The notes under the pieces: generated by a model | Told to the model about the DNA's origin: nothing | Database searches by the model: none | The model's input: the letters and a program-made list of their open reading frames with translations, nothing else | Origin: Enterococcus dispar ATCC 51266 | GTDB taxonomy: Bacteria > Bacillota > Bacilli > Lactobacillales > Enterococcaceae | Assembly: GCF_000406945.1 (NCBI RefSeq) | Contig: NZ_KE136354.1 | Span: 1,449,207-1,513,206 of the forward strand | DNA: 64,000 nt | Reading direction: 5' to 3' | Translations under genes and position numbers: made by a program | Shown: piece after piece, positions 48,161 to 58,148 of the stretch | How the letters are laid out: each line of letters begins with the position of its first letter | How positions within the stretch are numbered: the first letter of the stretch is position 1

Positions 48161-49147
48161 TCAGACCGATTTACGCCAACGAATTGTCGAAGGAACGATA
48201 AACTCTTCTGGCTGATGAATATTTTCAATTACTATCTTCAACAACTCTTCTGCCGCAATCTCACCAATTTTTTGTGATGGTTGCTCAATACTCGTAATGC
48301 CAGGCCCTACCAGAGCTGTCAGACTCCAATCATCAAACCCAGTGATGCCAATTGTTTCGGGTAAAATAATTTTTTTATTAATTAAAACAGCTAAGCTTTC
48401 CATCAAAACACGACCATTTGAAGCAAATAGAAGCTTTTTATTTGGTTGGGCTAAAATTGCTTCAATTGCTTCTACAAGTTCTGCTTTGCTGGCAACTTCA
48501 ATCACCTGACATTTTTTCTTAGCAGCTAAAACAGTTTGAACAACCGTTTGGGAACGCAATTCACGCGTACTAACATTTTTAATAGGTTCGCTTAAAACAA
48601 AGAATTCTTCATAGCCCTGTTGCAAAGCTTTTTCCAAAACTTCTTTTGTAGCCGCAATATTATTGGTTAAAACTGACGGCCATTGTTCCGGTTCCGTTTG
48701 GCGATCTACTAACAAAAGTGGAATATTATGTTTTTTGATAAATTCATATTGTTGGGATTGCCTTGAAGAAGGCTGTAGAATAATTCCTTCAACACTTTGA
48801 TCAAGTAACTTTTGCAATAACTCTCTTTCCCGTGTAATGGAATTGCCAGCATCCATAATAATCATTTGATACCCATTTTTTTCCAAGATTGTACCTATTC
48901 CTTTTAGTAACAAAGAAGAGTACATATTTGAAATATCAGCCACCACTACACCAATCAAATAACTGTGTTTTGATTTTAATGCCTGAGCTTGTTTACTAGG
49001 TCTATAGCCTAAACGTTCAATAACTTCAGCAATTCTCGCTTTTGTTTCTTTGGACATATTGCCATAATTATGATTCAAAAAGCGCGAGATAGTTGTTTTG
49101 GAGACTCCGGCTTCTTCAGCAACCTCTTTAATGGTAATTTTTTTCAT
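48161..49147 (-). CDS. LacI-family repressor of the KDG operon
   Basis: 328 residues from the ATG at 49147 (TGGAGAA upstream; TTG at 49162 is not needed). N-terminal helix-turn-helix ITIKEVAEEAGVSKTTISRF, then a periplasmic-binding-protein-like sensor domain (about 60-328: YLIGVVVADISNMYSSLLLKG, VVDRQTEPEQW-like segment, IGITGFDDWSL). It lies upstream of and co-directional with the operon; AACCGGTT operators at 47999, 48024 and 48104 are its likely targets. KdgR-like inducers would be KDG or KDPG. Confidence 0.88.
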   Translation of the reverse strand: MKKITIKEVAEEAGVSKTTISRFLNHNYGNMSKETKARIAEVIERLGYRPSKQAQALKSKHSYLIGVVVADISNMYSSLLLKGIGTILEKNGYQMIIMDAGNSITRERELLQKLLDQSVEGIILQPSSRQSQQYEFIKKHNIPLLLVDRQTEPEQWPSVLTNNIAATKEVLEKALQQGYEEFFVLSEPIKNVSTRELRSQTVVQTVLAAKKKCQVIEVASKAELVEAIEAILAQPNKKLLFASNGRVLMESLAVLINKKIILPETIGITGFDDWSLTALVGPGITSIEQPSQKIGEIAAEELLKIVIENIHQPEEFIVPSTIRWRKSV

Positions 49148-49340
49148 TTTTATATTCTCCAACTGGGTATTTTTTCTTATTGTAGCGAATTTTTTTTAGA
49201 AAGAAAAGAGTTGTTTCTTCTTAGTTATTCACGTTATGTCAAAACAAAGATAACCAAAAAAGCATTGACATAAGCCAATGCAAATACGTTTGTCTAACAG
49301 ATACTATTTTTTAGGCTTAAGTACATAATAAAAACAGCTG

Positions 49341-49529
49341 CTATTTTTCATTTTCCTTATCTGTTGGACGGGCAGTTTTTTTACGCTTTTTAACTGCTGT
49401 TGTCAATAGGTATTCTATTTGTCCATTCACACTGCGAAATTCATCTTCTGCCCAACTAGCCAATTCTTCATAAAGTTCCGCAGAAAGACGTAACGGCACT
49501 TGTTTTTTTGCCTTAGTTTTTTTGTCCAC
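49341..49529 (-). CDS. Arc-type ribbon-helix-helix DNA-binding protein
   Basis: 62 residues with a GTG start behind AAAGGAG. The RHH core reads [20 protein letters not shown], then [19 protein letters not shown], with Lys/Arg-rich ends. It follows the SPFH gene by 50 bp on the same strand. It probably regulates this pair; without a toxin partner, an antitoxin role is unlikely. Confidence 0.8.
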   Translation of the reverse strand: MDKKTKAKKQVPLRLSAELYEELASWAEDEFRSVNGQIEYLLTTAVKKRKKTARPTDKENEK

Positions 49530-49579
49530 AAGTACCGCTCCTTTTACTTAATCTCTATTCCATCATATTGTATCAAAAA

Positions 49580-50611
49580 TTAATACAATGAGCCGCTATT
49601 CACAATTGGCTGGGCATCACGATTACCACATAAAACTACCATCAAGTTACTGACCATCGCCGCTTTTCTTTCTTCATCCAAATCAACGACATCTTTTTCA
49701 TTTAACTTTTCAATTGCCATTTCTACCATCCCGACTGCACCTTCCACAATCAATTGACGTGCATCTACGATAGCTGCTGCTTGTTGGCGTTGTAACATAG
49801 CGGCTGCGATTTCTGGTGCATAAGCTAAATGGGTAATTTTTGCCTCTAAAATTTCAATGCCAGCGACGTTTACTTTACTTTGGATTTCTTCAGCCAGACG
49901 CGCGCTAACCTCTAAACTTGATCCTCTTAAACTCTTTTCGTTGGCGTCTTCATCATCTGTTGCATCATAAGGGTATAGACGTACAATATTTCGTAAAGCA
50001 GAATCTGATTGAATAGAGAGATAATCAACAAAATTATCCACATCAAACATTGCTTTTGCCGTATCTTGAATTCGCCAAATAACTACAATAGAAATCATAA
50101 TTGGATTTCCCAATTTATCATTTACTTTTTGCTTATTATTACTTAAAGCCATCGTTTTTAAAGACAATCGTTTTTTTGCTGAATTAGCAGTAGCCTTTTT
50201 ATTACCCGCAGCCGCGTCCATTTCCAAATCACTGCCTATAAGTTCTTGAGTATTGCTTTTAGCGACTGGCGCAGCAGTCATAAAAGGGTTCACATAATAA
50301 AAACCCGCCCCTTTTAATGTGCCAACATATTTACCAAAAAGCGTCATTACCAAGGCTTCATTGGGGTGAATAACTTTTAATCCAGCGATTAATAACCACA
50401 AAGGCAGTACCCAATAAAAGATACCTAATCCAAGTAAAATCCCTCCAAAAACACTGTGACTCTCTTTGTTTAAAATAAAAATCCCCCAAATAAAAGCGAT
50501 GATTGATAAAACTATTCCCAACAACATCAGTAAAAAAATTGGCATCCCGTTACGTGCCTTTAAAATAATTTCTTGGGTAGGTGTTTTTAATGCCACTTCT
50601 TCATTTTCCAT
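49580..50611 (-). CDS. SPFH/band-7 domain membrane protein
   Basis: 343 residues: two N-terminal membrane helices (about 22-45 and 52-75) and a band-7 domain (about 80-290: VIHPNEALVMTLFGKYVGTLKGAGFYYVNPF, VSARLAEEIQSKVNVAGIEI, LQRQQAAAIVDARQLIVEGA). Flotillin/stomatin-like proteins organise membrane microdomains. Start behind AAAGGAGG. It pairs with a small RHH protein. Confidence 0.88.
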   Translation of the reverse strand: MENEEVALKTPTQEIILKARNGMPIFLLMLLGIVLSIIAFIWGIFILNKESHSVFGGILLGLGIFYWVLPLWLLIAGLKVIHPNEALVMTLFGKYVGTLKGAGFYYVNPFMTAAPVAKSNTQELIGSDLEMDAAAGNKKATANSAKKRLSLKTMALSNNKQKVNDKLGNPIMISIVVIWRIQDTAKAMFDVDNFVDYLSIQSDSALRNIVRLYPYDATDDEDANEKSLRGSSLEVSARLAEEIQSKVNVAGIEILEAKITHLAYAPEIAAAMLQRQQAAAIVDARQLIVEGAVGMVEMAIEKLNEKDVVDLDEERKAAMVSNLMVVLCGNRDAQPIVNSGSLY

Positions 50612-50860
50612 TTGCTTCCTCCTTTGATATCATTTTGATATCACTTTAATTATTATCCAAATAATATCACGCCCTCGTCAAAATAGCAAACAAACCCATA
50701 GGGAACATCGAAACTAAAAGATATAACTAATAAAAAAGCTTACCAAATCCGCACAACTCGCTAGCTTATTGTCGCCAAGAGTTCGTTTATATAGCGAAAT
50801 CCCGAAAATCTCAGTATTTCGGGTTATTCTTTTTGTGAACCAGATAATTTCGTTAGCGAT

Positions 50861-50896
50861 AAAAAAAAGACCTCAATAAGATGAGGTCTTTTTTTA
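50861..50896 (-). terminator. Terminator of the DsrE gene
   Basis: Stem of AGACCTCA-type arms (A run plus CCTCA 50871-50875, with TGAGG 50882-50886) and a T run on either strand. It adjoins the stop at 50899. Another hairpin, CCCGAAA/TTTCGGG, lies near 50800-50821. The rest of 50612-50860 shows nothing. Confidence 0.8.
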
Positions 50897-50898
50897 CT

Positions 50899-51216
50899 TT
50901 AGGGCTTAATATAAGCATAGCCTGCCGCTTGTAACGCAATTAAATCCAAAACGCCAGCTGGAACAATTTTTACTGATGCAGGTAAGTCTGCTTCATCCAT
51001 CTGAAAAGCTTTCAGTGCATTGTGACAGGCGTGAAAAGAAATATTAGGATTTTCTCTAATAAATTTTTGCGCATGTTTTAACTGATAACTTTGAATACCA
51101 CTTCCATTAACCAATAAAACGACTTCTGCTTTTTCTTCTAAGTGCAATAAATTGCGAATATTATTTGTCGCTTCTTGCCATTTTCCCATTTCATCCACGT
51201 GAAATACCACTTTCAT
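50899..51216 (-). CDS. DsrE-family protein
   Basis: 105 residues: KVVFHVDEMGKWQEATNNIRN, VVLLVNGSGIQSY and a conserved Cys in FHACHNALKAF match the DsrE/DsrF-like fold linked to sulfur transfer. The cellular role in Firmicutes is not clear. It follows the antiporter gene by 28 bp and is probably co-transcribed. Confidence 0.8.
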   Translation of the reverse strand: MKVVFHVDEMGKWQEATNNIRNLLHLEEKAEVVLLVNGSGIQSYQLKHAQKFIRENPNISFHACHNALKAFQMDEADLPASVKIVPAGVLDLIALQAAGYAYIKP

Positions 51217-51244
51217 CTTTGTTCCTCCTTAGTAATGATTCTAA

Positions 51245-52393
51245 TTAGTCATAGATTTTTTTAGTAAAATACTTGAGTAAAAATGGTGAGGAAAGGGTGG
51301 TTAGTAGAATAATTAAAACAAATGCGGAATAATAGTTTTCAGCTACCATTTTTGCTTGAAAACCTAGTTGTACAATAATTAATGCCATTTCTCCTCTTGA
51401 AACCATGCCTGATCCCACCATAAGACTACTGTTATTGCTAAAGCCTACTAATTTGCCACCAAGGAACCCACCAATCAATTTAGACAAAATAGCAATGGCA
51501 GTCAACGCTATAATAAGTAGCAGTTGCGAGCCAATTCCATCAAAGGAAATTTCTAACCCAATGCTGACAAAAAAGACCGGAATAAACACGGCATACCCAA
51601 TTGCCTCGATGTTGCGGGAAACTTCTTGCCACACTTTTGTTTGACCAATCGCTACCCCTGTGAAAAATGCGCCAATAACCGAACTTAAGCCAATAAAATC
51701 AGCCAAATAAGACATACCTAAACATAAAATCAACGAGACAATAATAATGGAGGACTCAGCCATTAATTTCTTACTCAGCTCCATTAAATATGGCGCCCCC
51801 CAGCGAATTAAGAAGAAAACCCCAATAAAAAATAGTAATTGTTCAATTAACATAACGCCTAATGAATTATTGCTACTTGACTGCGTACCAATAAAGGACA
51901 TACTCAGACTTACAATTAAAACGACTAAAATATCATCTACCACAGAAGCACCTAAAATAGTGGAACCTTCTTTAGTATTAATCACATTTAATTCTTTTAA
52001 TACTTCAACTGAGATGCTCACCGAAGTAGCAGCAAGTATTAATCCTAAGAAAAACGATTGCGTCAATTGAATGTTAAAAAATAATCCCCCCATCATTCCC
52101 ATGAAAACGGGGAGCAAAATTCCTAAAACAGCTACATACATTCCCGGTCTGAAATATTTTTTTAATAAAGACAAGTCACTTTCAATCCCAGCTAAAAACA
52201 TCAATAAAATAACACCTATTTCCGAAAAATCTTCTACCAATATATCGGGATGAACAAGTTTTAGCCCTGCATTACCTAATAATATTCCGACTAATAATTG
52301 CCCGATTACAGCTGGTATACCAATACGTCGTGAAAAATGACCAGCAATTGTTGTGCTGGCTAAAATCAGACACAAAACCCCAATAAACTCCAC
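51245..52393 (-). CDS. napA: Na+/H+ antiporter, NapA-like (CPA2 family)
   Basis: 382 residues, 11-13 membrane helices. The conserved acidic pair is in GASVVDDILVVL (about residue 150), and IGLSSVIGAFFTGVAIGQ is typical of CPA2. Length and pattern are close to Enterococcus hirae NapA (about 383 residues). It exports Na+ (or Li+) in exchange for H+. KefB-type K+ efflux is less likely since there is no NAD-binding C-terminal domain. Confidence 0.85.
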   Translation of the reverse strand: MEFIGVLCLILASTTIAGHFSRRIGIPAVIGQLLVGILLGNAGLKLVHPDILVEDFSEIGVILLMFLAGIESDLSLLKKYFRPGMYVAVLGILLPVFMGMMGGLFFNIQLTQSFFLGLILAATSVSISVEVLKELNVINTKEGSTILGASVVDDILVVLIVSLSMSFIGTQSSSNNSLGVMLIEQLLFFIGVFFLIRWGAPYLMELSKKLMAESSIIIVSLILCLGMSYLADFIGLSSVIGAFFTGVAIGQTKVWQEVSRNIEAIGYAVFIPVFFVSIGLEISFDGIGSQLLLIIALTAIAILSKLIGGFLGGKLVGFSNNSSLMVGSGMVSRGEMALIIVQLGFQAKMVAENYYSAFVLIILLTTLSSPFLLKYFTKKIYD

Positions 52394-52659
52394 TATTTAC
52401 ACCCTCTTTTTTTTATAACCTACCGCTACTTTTAAAAGCATCACAAGGCTCACTAACAGTCTATCGAAAAAGTTACGGAATGAAAAATATTAGCACTTAT
52501 TCAATAATATTCTATACCACTTAATTGCTCTATTTTTGTACCTACTCTTACTATTTGAAATATTCTCTTACCCCAGTGAGTTCGTTCAGATAGCTAGACA
52601 CCAACGTTAAGCTACTTATCGATCTTATTCCTTATATAAACCAGATAATCCTTTTACCT
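52394..52659. other. Non-coding stretch upstream of the antiporter
   Basis: Contains the antiporter leader; no clear promoter motif or gene. Confidence 0.4.
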
Positions 52660-52691
52660 AAAAAAGATCAAGAGACTTTCCTCTTGATCTT
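52660..52691 (-). terminator. Terminator of the alpha-galactosidase operon
   Basis: An 11-bp perfect stem (52664-52674 with 52681-52691), 6-nt loop, and T run on the minus strand. Confidence 0.85.
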
Positions 52692-52779
52692 AAGTGATAT
52701 TAATTTTTTTAGCGTACCCGTTCTTATCTTCACAAAATTAATGAAAAATCCTATCCACAGGGTACTTTCGCTTTGTTAG

Positions 52780-54957
52780 CTATTTCGTAACTTTTAAGTA
52801 CGTTAAACTACTTTGAAAATCTCCTTGACTATGAGGTTGGGCGTAAAAGCCTAGATGCATGAGTTCATTACCGTAGCCTTTGATTTGTTCACCTTCATAA
52901 TATAAATTAGGGTCCAATCCCACTAATTTTAACGTATGAAAAGGAGTAGAAGCTTGGTTTAAAGTACGACTATAAAAAACAAGTGCTTCTGCTTTATTTT
53001 CTGAGACAAACATCCAAGCAGCTTCATTTCCCTCAAAAGGATTTAACAAGCGGTAAAAATTACCATACTGAATCAAGCGGCGATGTGTTTTATAAAAAGC
53101 AACTTGCGCTTTCATTTCAATTTTTTCATCTTCTGTTAATATGGTTAAATCTAACTCATATCCAAATATTCCAGACATTGCCACATTTCCTCTAGTTTCC
53201 AGACTAGTAATGCGGCCAGTTTGGTGATTCGGAACACTTGCCACATGAGCACCCATTGTAGCAGGTGGATAAACTAGACTTGTGCCATATTGAATTCCAA
53301 TTCGAGAAATAGCATCGGTATTATCACTTGTCCACACTTGTGGCATATAAGCCAGCATTCCTAAATCAAAACGTCCGCCGCCACCTGAGCAACTTTCAAA
53401 TAAAATATTAGGAAACTCTTGCGTCATTTTTTCTAAAAAGTCGTATAGACCCAAGACATAGCGATGGGATACTTCCCCTTGCTGATTTTTAGCAAGTGCG
53501 GTAGAAAAAACTTCAGTCATATTCCGATTCATGTCCCATTTCACATAGTCTACTTTCACAGTAGTTAGAACCATTTTCATCGCTTTATAAATGTAATCTC
53601 GGACATCTTGCCGTGAAAAATCTAAAACATATTGTCCGCGGCCAGGTGACAGATCACGACCGGGAACTTGTAAGGCCCAATCCGGATGTTGAGCAAACAA
53701 TTGACTATCTTGGGAAACCATCTCGGGTTCAAACCATAGACCAAATTGCAAACCTGCTTGATGAATCTTCTCTGAAAGTGCAGCTAGTCCATGCGGGAGC
53801 TTACGACGGTCTTCTATCCAGTCTCCTAATGAAGACGTATCATCATCACGATGGCCAAACCAGCCATCATCTAAGACAAATAATTCGACTCCAATTTTTT
53901 TAGCTTCTTCTGCTATCTTTAAAATCTTTTCTTCATCAAAATCAAAAAAGGTCGCTTCCCAGTTATTAGCTAAAATGGGTCGATCAAGGTTTTTGTATGG
54001 GCTCTGTACCAAACGCTCTTGAATAAGCTGATGAAAAGTTTGTGACATCTGATTGAGCCCCGATTCACTAAAAACGAGTACTGCTTCAGGTGTGGTAAAG
54101 CTGGCATCAGGAAGCAATTGCCAATAAAAATTTTTAGGATTGATCCCCAACCACAGACGCGTTTGCTGATAGGGATCTTTTTCCACTAAAAATTCGTGAT
54201 TCCCACTATATACGAGACTTGTCCCATAGATTTCACCTTTTTGTTCATCGGCGTTGGGATCAACGAGAGCCATAAAAGGGTTATGATGATGGCTACTTGC
54301 TCCCCGAGAGCTGCCAATTGCCTTTATTCCAGCAAACACTTTTTCTCTCACAATTTCTCGTTCCCGTGACCAAGAACCACTCAAATGAATCATTTCAAAT
54401 TCTCGATTGGGAAAATCTATTGTGGCAGAAGCCATTTTAGCAATATAAAGGGGCACATCACTCTCATTACGCAATTGATTGGAACGCGTAATGACCCGAC
54501 GATTTTGATAAATCGTATAAGATAAATCTAAGTACACAGCTTCTTTTGTATCTTTTAAGTGAATAATTAACGTTTCGCCATCTTCTTCATCATAAAAGGA
54601 AGGCAGCTGAGATAATGCAGGTTTTTTTTGTACAATCTGGTAGGAAACGTAACGAAAATCCGAGACATTCGAACCATCGTTATAGTCAATTTCCAATGCT
54701 TGTGTCCGATAATCACCCGTATTGACAGGATATTCCAGCATCATCGTGTCATAAGAAAATAAACGTTCCTGACTGTTGGGAGGATTAGGTGAAAAGGAGC
54801 GATCGGCAGCCGGGTAGCGATAGCCTCCCGTATAGTGTATCGCTTTTCCAAAATAAAGATGCTCCAATATCCCTTCTCTAACCGCAAAAATATAACTAAT
54901 CAAACCATTGGTTAAGTGAAATGATTGGTTTGTTTGATCATAAGTAATCATGTTCAT
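52780..54957 (-). CDS. Alpha-galactosidase, GH36
   Basis: 725 residues from the ATG at 54957 (GGAGG 7 bp upstream). GH36 layout: beta-sandwich N-domain, TIM barrel with LFVLDDGWFGHRDDD, nucleophile Asp in YVKWDMNRN and acid/base Asp in QVWTSDNTDAISR, plus the CSGGGGRFD motif. Cytosolic hydrolysis of raffinose, melibiose or stachyose. Last gene of the ABC operon that supplies them. Confidence 0.92.
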   Translation of the reverse strand: MNMITYDQTNQSFHLTNGLISYIFAVREGILEHLYFGKAIHYTGGYRYPAADRSFSPNPPNSQERLFSYDTMMLEYPVNTGDYRTQALEIDYNDGSNVSDFRYVSYQIVQKKPALSQLPSFYDEEDGETLIIHLKDTKEAVYLDLSYTIYQNRRVITRSNQLRNESDVPLYIAKMASATIDFPNREFEMIHLSGSWSREREIVREKVFAGIKAIGSSRGASSHHHNPFMALVDPNADEQKGEIYGTSLVYSGNHEFLVEKDPYQQTRLWLGINPKNFYWQLLPDASFTTPEAVLVFSESGLNQMSQTFHQLIQERLVQSPYKNLDRPILANNWEATFFDFDEEKILKIAEEAKKIGVELFVLDDGWFGHRDDDTSSLGDWIEDRRKLPHGLAALSEKIHQAGLQFGLWFEPEMVSQDSQLFAQHPDWALQVPGRDLSPGRGQYVLDFSRQDVRDYIYKAMKMVLTTVKVDYVKWDMNRNMTEVFSTALAKNQQGEVSHRYVLGLYDFLEKMTQEFPNILFESCSGGGGRFDLGMLAYMPQVWTSDNTDAISRIGIQYGTSLVYPPATMGAHVASVPNHQTGRITSLETRGNVAMSGIFGYELDLTILTEDEKIEMKAQVAFYKTHRRLIQYGNFYRLLNPFEGNEAAWMFVSENKAEALVFYSRTLNQASTPFHTLKLVGLDPNLYYEGEQIKGYGNELMHLGFYAQPHSQGDFQSSLTYLKVTK

Positions 54958-55030
54958 CACTCTTCCTCCATAATAGCTGAACAAGTTGGCACATTGAAAT
55001 AATCAAATGTCCCAACTTGCATCATCTTTC

Positions 55031-55861
55031 TCATTTTACTGCACCGTTGGTCATTCCGGAAATAATATTCTTTTGGAAAACCAGGTAGACAATTAAAATC
55101 ACCACAATCCCTACTACATATGATGCAAATGAAGGTCCGAAGTCATTAAAATACTGTCCAGAATAATTATATTGGAACAACGGTAATGTCCAATAGGAAG
55201 AATCTTTGTTCAAGATTAACAACGGCAGTAAGAAATCATTCCAGATCCATAAAGCATTGATAATTAAAGCAGTAGCGTGCATTGGCTTCATCAATGGAAA
55301 CGCAATTTGAAAATACATTCTTACCCGTCCGGCACCATCAATTGCCGCTGCTTCATCGATTTCTTCTGGGACAGAAGTTTTGATGTAACCCACATATAAG
55401 AACAACGTCTGCGGTATTGAATAGGCTAAGTATAAAATAATTAAGCCAGGGATATTCGAGAGACCAAATTTTGACATCATGCTTGTGATTGGAATCATGA
55501 TAACTTGAAACGGTACAAAGTTCCCTAAAATTAAGAAGATATACATAAAAGCAAACGCCTTACGTTTAGACATATTTCGCGCAATTGAAAAAGCTGCCAT
55601 GGGGACAAAAATCAAAATTAACAAAATCGCTATTACCGAAATGGTAATGGAATTGAAGAAGTATTGACCAATTCCGTCATTCATCAAACGTTGAAAGTTG
55701 TCACCAGTAAAAGGATTAGGAAAACTTAAAAAGTTTTTGGTAATCTGTTTTGTTTCTTTGAAGGAGCTGATTACTGTAAAATATAATGGGAAAAAGATCA
55801 ATAGCAATCCCAAACTCAAAATGCCATATCTTGCACCGTTACCGAGTTTTTTACGAATCAT
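55031..55861 (-). CDS. msmG: ABC sugar transporter permease (MalG/MsmG type)
   Basis: 276 residues, six membrane helices, EAA-loop DEAAAIDGAGRVRMYFQIAFP. It pairs with the permease at 55863 (1-bp gap) and precedes alpha-galactosidase. Part of an Msm/Raf-type importer for alpha-galactosides. Confidence 0.9.
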   Translation of the reverse strand: MIRKKLGNGARYGILSLGLLLIFFPLYFTVISSFKETKQITKNFLSFPNPFTGDNFQRLMNDGIGQYFFNSITISVIAILLILIFVPMAAFSIARNMSKRKAFAFMYIFLILGNFVPFQVIMIPITSMMSKFGLSNIPGLIILYLAYSIPQTLFLYVGYIKTSVPEEIDEAAAIDGAGRVRMYFQIAFPLMKPMHATALIINALWIWNDFLLPLLILNKDSSYWTLPLFQYNYSGQYFNDFGPSFASYVVGIVVILIVYLVFQKNIISGMTNGAVK

Positions 55862-55862
55862 T

Positions 55863-56735
55863 TTAGTTCACCTCAAACTTTCTTGATACTTTGATTTGAA
55901 TAAAGGAGATTACCGCAATCACTAGGAATAAAACGGCTGAGATAGCATTCGCGTAGCCAAATTGGTTGCTTTTAAACGCATAGTTATAGACTAAAAGTCC
56001 AATTGAAGTTGTCGTACCACTAGGCCCTCCAGCAGTCAAAGAAAAAATCAAGTCAAACGCTGTTAGTCCACTTTTAAGCGCCAAGATGAAAACCATGCTA
56101 ATAGAGGGCAAAAGATAAGGCAACTCAATACGAGCAAAACTTTGCCATTTCGAAGCACCATCGATAGAAGCCGCTTCTAACACATCATCCGGGATACTTT
56201 GTAATCCCGATAAGAAAATAACAATTGGAATTGCAATTCCCTGCCATAAAGCGACAAATAAGACCATATAGACTGCCGTACTGGAATTAGCTAACAAATT
56301 AGTAGCTAAAAACTCACTACCAATCATCTCACCAAAACGAGGAATACCATAATTACAAATTTGCTTAAAAATTAAACCCAAGATGACTGTACTCAAAACA
56401 GCTGGAAAGAAAAATGCTGTTCTAAAAAAACCAATACCTTTTAGTTTTGAATTAAGTAAACGAGCAATGGCAATTCCAAGTCCCACTTCACCAATAATCA
56501 ACCCCACAGTAAAAACCAAAGTAAAACCAACCGATGTAACCAACTTGCTGTCAGAAAGCATTCGCGAGAAATTGGCAAGCCCAATGAAGTTTGAATCTGG
56601 CGTTAATCCTGTCCAATCTGTCAAACTATAAAAGAACCCTTGAAACGTTGGTATATAAAAGAAGATAATTTGTAACAATAGTGGAATAGCAATAAAGCCA
56701 TAGGCCCATATCCCTGAATACTTTTTCTTTCTCAC
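55863..56735 (-). CDS. msmF: ABC sugar transporter permease (MalF/MsmF type)
   Basis: 290 residues, six membrane helices, EAA-loop LEAASIDGASKWQSFARIEL. Follows the binding-protein gene by 21 bp. The operon has no ATPase gene. Confidence 0.9.
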   Translation of the reverse strand: MRKKKYSGIWAYGFIAIPLLLQIIFFYIPTFQGFFYSLTDWTGLTPDSNFIGLANFSRMLSDSKLVTSVGFTLVFTVGLIIGEVGLGIAIARLLNSKLKGIGFFRTAFFFPAVLSTVILGLIFKQICNYGIPRFGEMIGSEFLATNLLANSSTAVYMVLFVALWQGIAIPIVIFLSGLQSIPDDVLEAASIDGASKWQSFARIELPYLLPSISMVFILALKSGLTAFDLIFSLTAGGPSGTTTSIGLLVYNYAFKSNQFGYANAISAVLFLVIAVISFIQIKVSRKFEVN

Positions 56736-56756
56736 AGCAAACGCTCCTTTTTAAAT

Positions 56757-58025
56757 CTAATCTTTCATTGTGTCAAAAAATGCATTTAATGATTTTTCGT
56801 ATTTGGCACTATCACCATCAATAATATAGTCCAAGTTGGCATACCAGAAATCTTCTTCTGATGTCCAATCTTTGTGTAACCAAATAATTTGTTGGTCTGT
56901 TCCAACTAAACTTGAAATTCCTTCTAATTCTGGGGATTTTCCTTTGGTATCAACTGATTTTACAAAAGTAGGTGAACCATCTACATCGAAATAAGGTTGC
57001 ATTGCTTCTTTTGTTGTTAAGTATTCTACAAATTTTTGAGCTGCTTTTTGATGTTTTGATTTTTCACTAATGGCTACAGATAAATCTGCCGCACCAGCTG
57101 TCATAGGCTTAGTTGAATCTGTTCCAGGAAAAGCAAAAGTTCCGATTTCAAAGCTTGGTTCTAACTTTTGAATTGCAGGCAGTGCCCAAGAACCATTGGG
57201 AAACATCAACGCTTGTCCATCAGCAAAAGCTGCAATAGAATCATCATAAGTTGCCCCTTGCGCATTTTTTTGCGTATTGCCGTGCAAAAGATCCAAATCC
57301 TTGGTAACTGCTTTGAAAGTAGCAGAATCTGCTTTAATTCCGCCTTTAGCACTGTGTAATAAAGCATCTTCAGCTTGATCATAGCCACCTGCTGCTGTAG
57401 CCCATGCTAATTGTTCATAACCATTTAAAAATCCAGCTGCTTCGGTTGTCAAAGCTGCAGAAAATGGTGTTTTACCATCATCTTTAATTTTTTGAACTAC
57501 TTGTTGGAATTCATCGTAAGTAGTTGGCACTTCTAATCCTAATTTTTTGAAAGCATCTTTATTGTAAAAGAAACCATATGCATTATTTGTTAAAGGAATA
57601 GCATAAACTTTATCTTTAACGCTGTATTGTTCAGGTACGCCATCTGTAATATTACTCAAGTAACTAGCGTCGCTTAAATCTTTAAAGACACCTGATTCTG
57701 CCCATCCTTTAAAATCAGCATTTGCAGGATATACATGAACAACATCTGGTGCGTCGCCGCCTGCCATCCGTGTTTTCAAAACTGTTGCGCCATCTGTCAC
57801 TTGCGTTAACTTAACAGAAATATCGCTATTTTCTTTTTCAAAATCGTCAATAATCTTTTGCATGGTATCAACCATTTCAGTTTTTTGGAAGAAAAATTCA
57901 ATTTCCTCTTTATCCCCACTTGCAGCTTTATTGGAATCCCCTGTACCACTCGCATTACCACATGCCCCGAGTAAACCAACCAAACCTAAAGCTGCTGCTC
58001 CTAACATCCATTTTGCTTTCTTCAT
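56757..58025 (-). CDS. msmE: ABC sugar-binding lipoprotein (MsmE type)
   Basis: 422 residues. Lipoprotein signal with lipobox LLGAC (Cys about 22), then a solute-binding family-1 fold. First structural gene of the operon, behind AAGGAGA, directly after a strong promoter with a LacI operator and a cre-like site. It captures alpha-galactosides outside the membrane. Confidence 0.9.
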   Translation of the reverse strand: MKKAKWMLGAAALGLVGLLGACGNASGTGDSNKAASGDKEEIEFFFQKTEMVDTMQKIIDDFEKENSDISVKLTQVTDGATVLKTRMAGGDAPDVVHVYPANADFKGWAESGVFKDLSDASYLSNITDGVPEQYSVKDKVYAIPLTNNAYGFFYNKDAFKKLGLEVPTTYDEFQQVVQKIKDDGKTPFSAALTTEAAGFLNGYEQLAWATAAGGYDQAEDALLHSAKGGIKADSATFKAVTKDLDLLHGNTQKNAQGATYDDSIAAFADGQALMFPNGSWALPAIQKLEPSFEIGTFAFPGTDSTKPMTAGAADLSVAISEKSKHQKAAQKFVEYLTTKEAMQPYFDVDGSPTFVKSVDTKGKSPELEGISSLVGTDQQIIWLHKDWTSEEDFWYANLDYIIDGDSAKYEKSLNAFFDTMKD

Positions 58026-58046
58026 TTCATTTCTCCTTCCGTAAAC

Positions 58047-58060
58047 GGTTAACGCTTACA
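58047..58060 (-). promoter_or_regulatory. cre-like site in the msm leader
   Basis: The minus strand reads TGTAAGCGTTAACC, 13 of 14 positions of the cre consensus, downstream of the -10. Confidence 0.55.
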
Positions 58061-58072
58061 TTTGATGTTTAC

Positions 58073-58101
58073 AAATTACTGTTTACTAAATTATTTGTCA
58101 A
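58073..58101 (-). promoter_or_regulatory. msm operon promoter with LacI operator in the spacer
   Basis: TTGACA (58096-58101), 17-bp spacer, TAATTT (58073-58078). TGTTTACTAAA (58080-58090, plus-strand reading) fills the spacer and recurs twice at the regulator's own promoter. Confidence 0.7.
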
Positions 58102-58148
58102 GAGCAAAAGAAAAAAAGAATCAAAAAATTTTCGATTCTTTTTTTTAT

